Source of the DNA: Chamaecyparis obtusa
Taxonomy: Eukaryota > Streptophyta > Pinopsida > Cupressales > Cupressaceae
NCBI GenBank assembly: GCA_027943335.1
Contig: BSBK01007731.1
Span: 124,001-188,000 of the forward strand
Length of the DNA stretch: 64,000 nucleotides
Direction of reading: 5' to 3'
Made by a program: the position numbers and the translations under genes. Under the pieces are notes generated by a model. It was not told where the DNA came from and did not search any database. It saw nothing but the letters and a program-made list of their open reading frames with translations. How positions within the stretch are numbered: the stretch's first letter is position 1; each line of letters begins with the position of its first letter. Below are positions 62,821 to 64,000 of this stretch, piece by piece.

Positions 62821-64000
62821 ATGAGTACTTTTAGCCTGGTAAGCTCCTGTTTTATCATAATATTGCAATGCCTGTTGTTCAGTTTGCAATTTGCTTGTGC
62901 CAAGACTTTTAGCTATGGTGATTTCAACGAATCAAGCATAATACTGCTAAAGGATGCTTCAATACACTCTCATCGGGTGCTCACCCTAACCAATCAAAGC
63001 CAGCGTTCCATGAGTCGGGTTCTGTACCCCAACCCGATCAAAATAAAAGCCAAGGATAATTCAGTTTTGTCATTCAGCACTAGCTTTGTCTTCGCCATTG
63101 CGGCTCCATCTCAGGGTATGCACGGGAATGGAATAGCCTTCATCATGGCTCCCAATAAGTCCATCGTAGGAGCTACAGATTCCCAGTACCTTGGCCTCAG
63201 CACGCCCACAACAAATGGTCTTGAATCCAACCATTTTCTAGCAGTTGAATTTGATACAGTTTATGACCCTGATCTCGGAGATATAGACGATAACCATGTT
63301 GGGGTTAACAAAAACGGCGTTAACTCTTTCGCATCTCAGCCTGCAGCCTACTGGACAGACAAAGGTCATTTCAACAATTTGAGTCTCAATAGTGGAGAGA
63401 ATATACAATCCTGGATTGATTATGATCATGTTCAAGACCGGCTTAATGTGACGGTTGCAGTCGTCGGGATTGAGAAACCTGTGCGGCCATTGATATCCGT
63501 TCAAAAATTCAATCTTTCTGGAGTTTTGACGGAAGAGGTGTATGTGGGGTTTACTGCATCGACAGGAACTTACGCTATTGAAGGCCATTACATTCTGGGC
63601 TGGAGCTTCAGTACAGAAGGTAATGTAAATATTAGATTGAAATAGATTTGGAAAACTAGATTTGTGGGTTCCAGTTAAACCAACAAGTTCAGATTTTTAT
63701 TATTAAATTTCTCTTAGGGTTTGGTCAAAGAGCTGGGGGTGGGTGTCTTTCCAAATTTATTAAAATCATAGTTTTTTTTTGAGTTCCATCTACACGTTTT
63801 GTGGTGGTATTTTTATTCTGTGTTGGTCTATTCATCTGGGCTTGTACTTTTAACAGATAAAGCACCGCCACTAGATCTCTCGGATCTCCCTTCATTCATC
63901 AAGAAAAAGCAGATAACTAAATCCAGAGGATTTACTGTCGGTTTGAGTGTAGCATCTGTGGTTCTGTTCCTTGTTGGCGTTCTGTTTGGGTTAATTAAAG
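62821..64000 (+). CDS. L-type lectin receptor-like kinase, 5' part (exons 62821-63619 and 63857 to beyond 64000)
   Basis: The ATG at 62821 is chosen because it opens a signal peptide (about 25 residues, hydrophobic, ending near SLQFACA) and matches the ATG of the 58872 copy. An open stretch from 62770 has no ATG. A legume-lectin domain follows (about residues 28-265) with SFSTSFVFAI, HGNGIAFIM, FLAVEFDTVYDPDLGDIDDNHVGV (metal-binding Asp/Asn) and ILGWSFSTE. The donor AAG|GTAATG at 63620 and the acceptor TAACAG ending at 63856 give a 237-bp phase-1 intron. Joined, the frame reads on into KAPPLDLSDLPSF and a transmembrane segment (about 63938-63996). The cytoplasmic kinase lies beyond the window. 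Such proteins sit in the plasma membrane and sense ligands in defence or development; the ligand is unknown here. Confidence 0.88.
63620..63856 (+). other. Intron 1 of the lectin receptor kinase
   Basis: GT...AG boundaries (GTAATG...TTTTAACAG), T-rich towards the 3' end, phase 1. Removing it keeps the frame open through the lectin-to-membrane linker. Many angiosperm L-type lectin kinases are intronless, so the intron is a useful lineage marker. Confidence 0.8.

Overview
The window looks like repeat-rich nuclear DNA of a seed plant. The signs are plant-type chromoviral and Tat-like Ty3/gypsy LTR retrotransposons, plant L1-type LINEs with DUF4283-like ORF1 proteins, AT-rich spacers, many microsatellites, CCCTAA-like repeats, and an intron-containing legume-lectin receptor kinase gene at the right edge. 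The large nested transposon load would fit a big genome such as a gymnosperm, but nothing here fixes the species. There are no bacterial-type operons, no CRISPR array and no RNA gene that I can recognise.

Layout, left to right. 1-2008 is the right part of a diverged long LTR related to the LTRs at 34.5 and 44.4 kb. 2009-5390 is AT-rich spacer with a long (TTG)n(ATT)n microsatellite. 5.39 to about 30.17 kb is one old minus-strand LINE (ORF1, endonuclease, RT, RNase H) broken by two later insertions: a 1479-bp solo-LTR-like element (8013-9491, duplication ATAAC) in its RT, and a 17.3-kb block (12467-29810, duplication AAGAT) in its ORF1. That block is a tandem LTR-retrotransposon array: four LTRs of exactly 853 bp alternating with three internal regions of about 4.64 kb, all minus strand, each with a tRNA-Met-type primer site, gag, protease, RT, RNase H, integrase and chromodomain. 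Only one 5-bp target duplication brackets the array.

30.2-34.5 kb is spacer and diffuse repeats. 34545-46824 is a 12.3-kb plus-strand Ty3/gypsy element with two 2409-bp LTRs, target duplication CACCA, and two RNase H domains, one of them ahead of the RT. Its gag-pol frame is broken by 22 in-frame stops, 18 of them TAG, most where glutamine is expected, and by only one frameshift. 47573-53878 is a second, plus-strand LINE with a 94-bp CT tract in ORF1 and a mutated RT active site.

53.9-62.8 kb is AT-rich and holds a (TA)n(GA)n tract, a second copy of the 32.6-kb repeat, a degenerate telomere-like tract flanked by direct repeats, and a truncated lectin receptor kinase copy (58872-59168) whose lectin domain was deleted. 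The apparently intact paralogue starts at 62821 and runs off the right end after its transmembrane segment; its kinase lies outside the window. It is the only convincing host protein-coding gene here. Everything else is transposon-derived, repetitive or unassigned.
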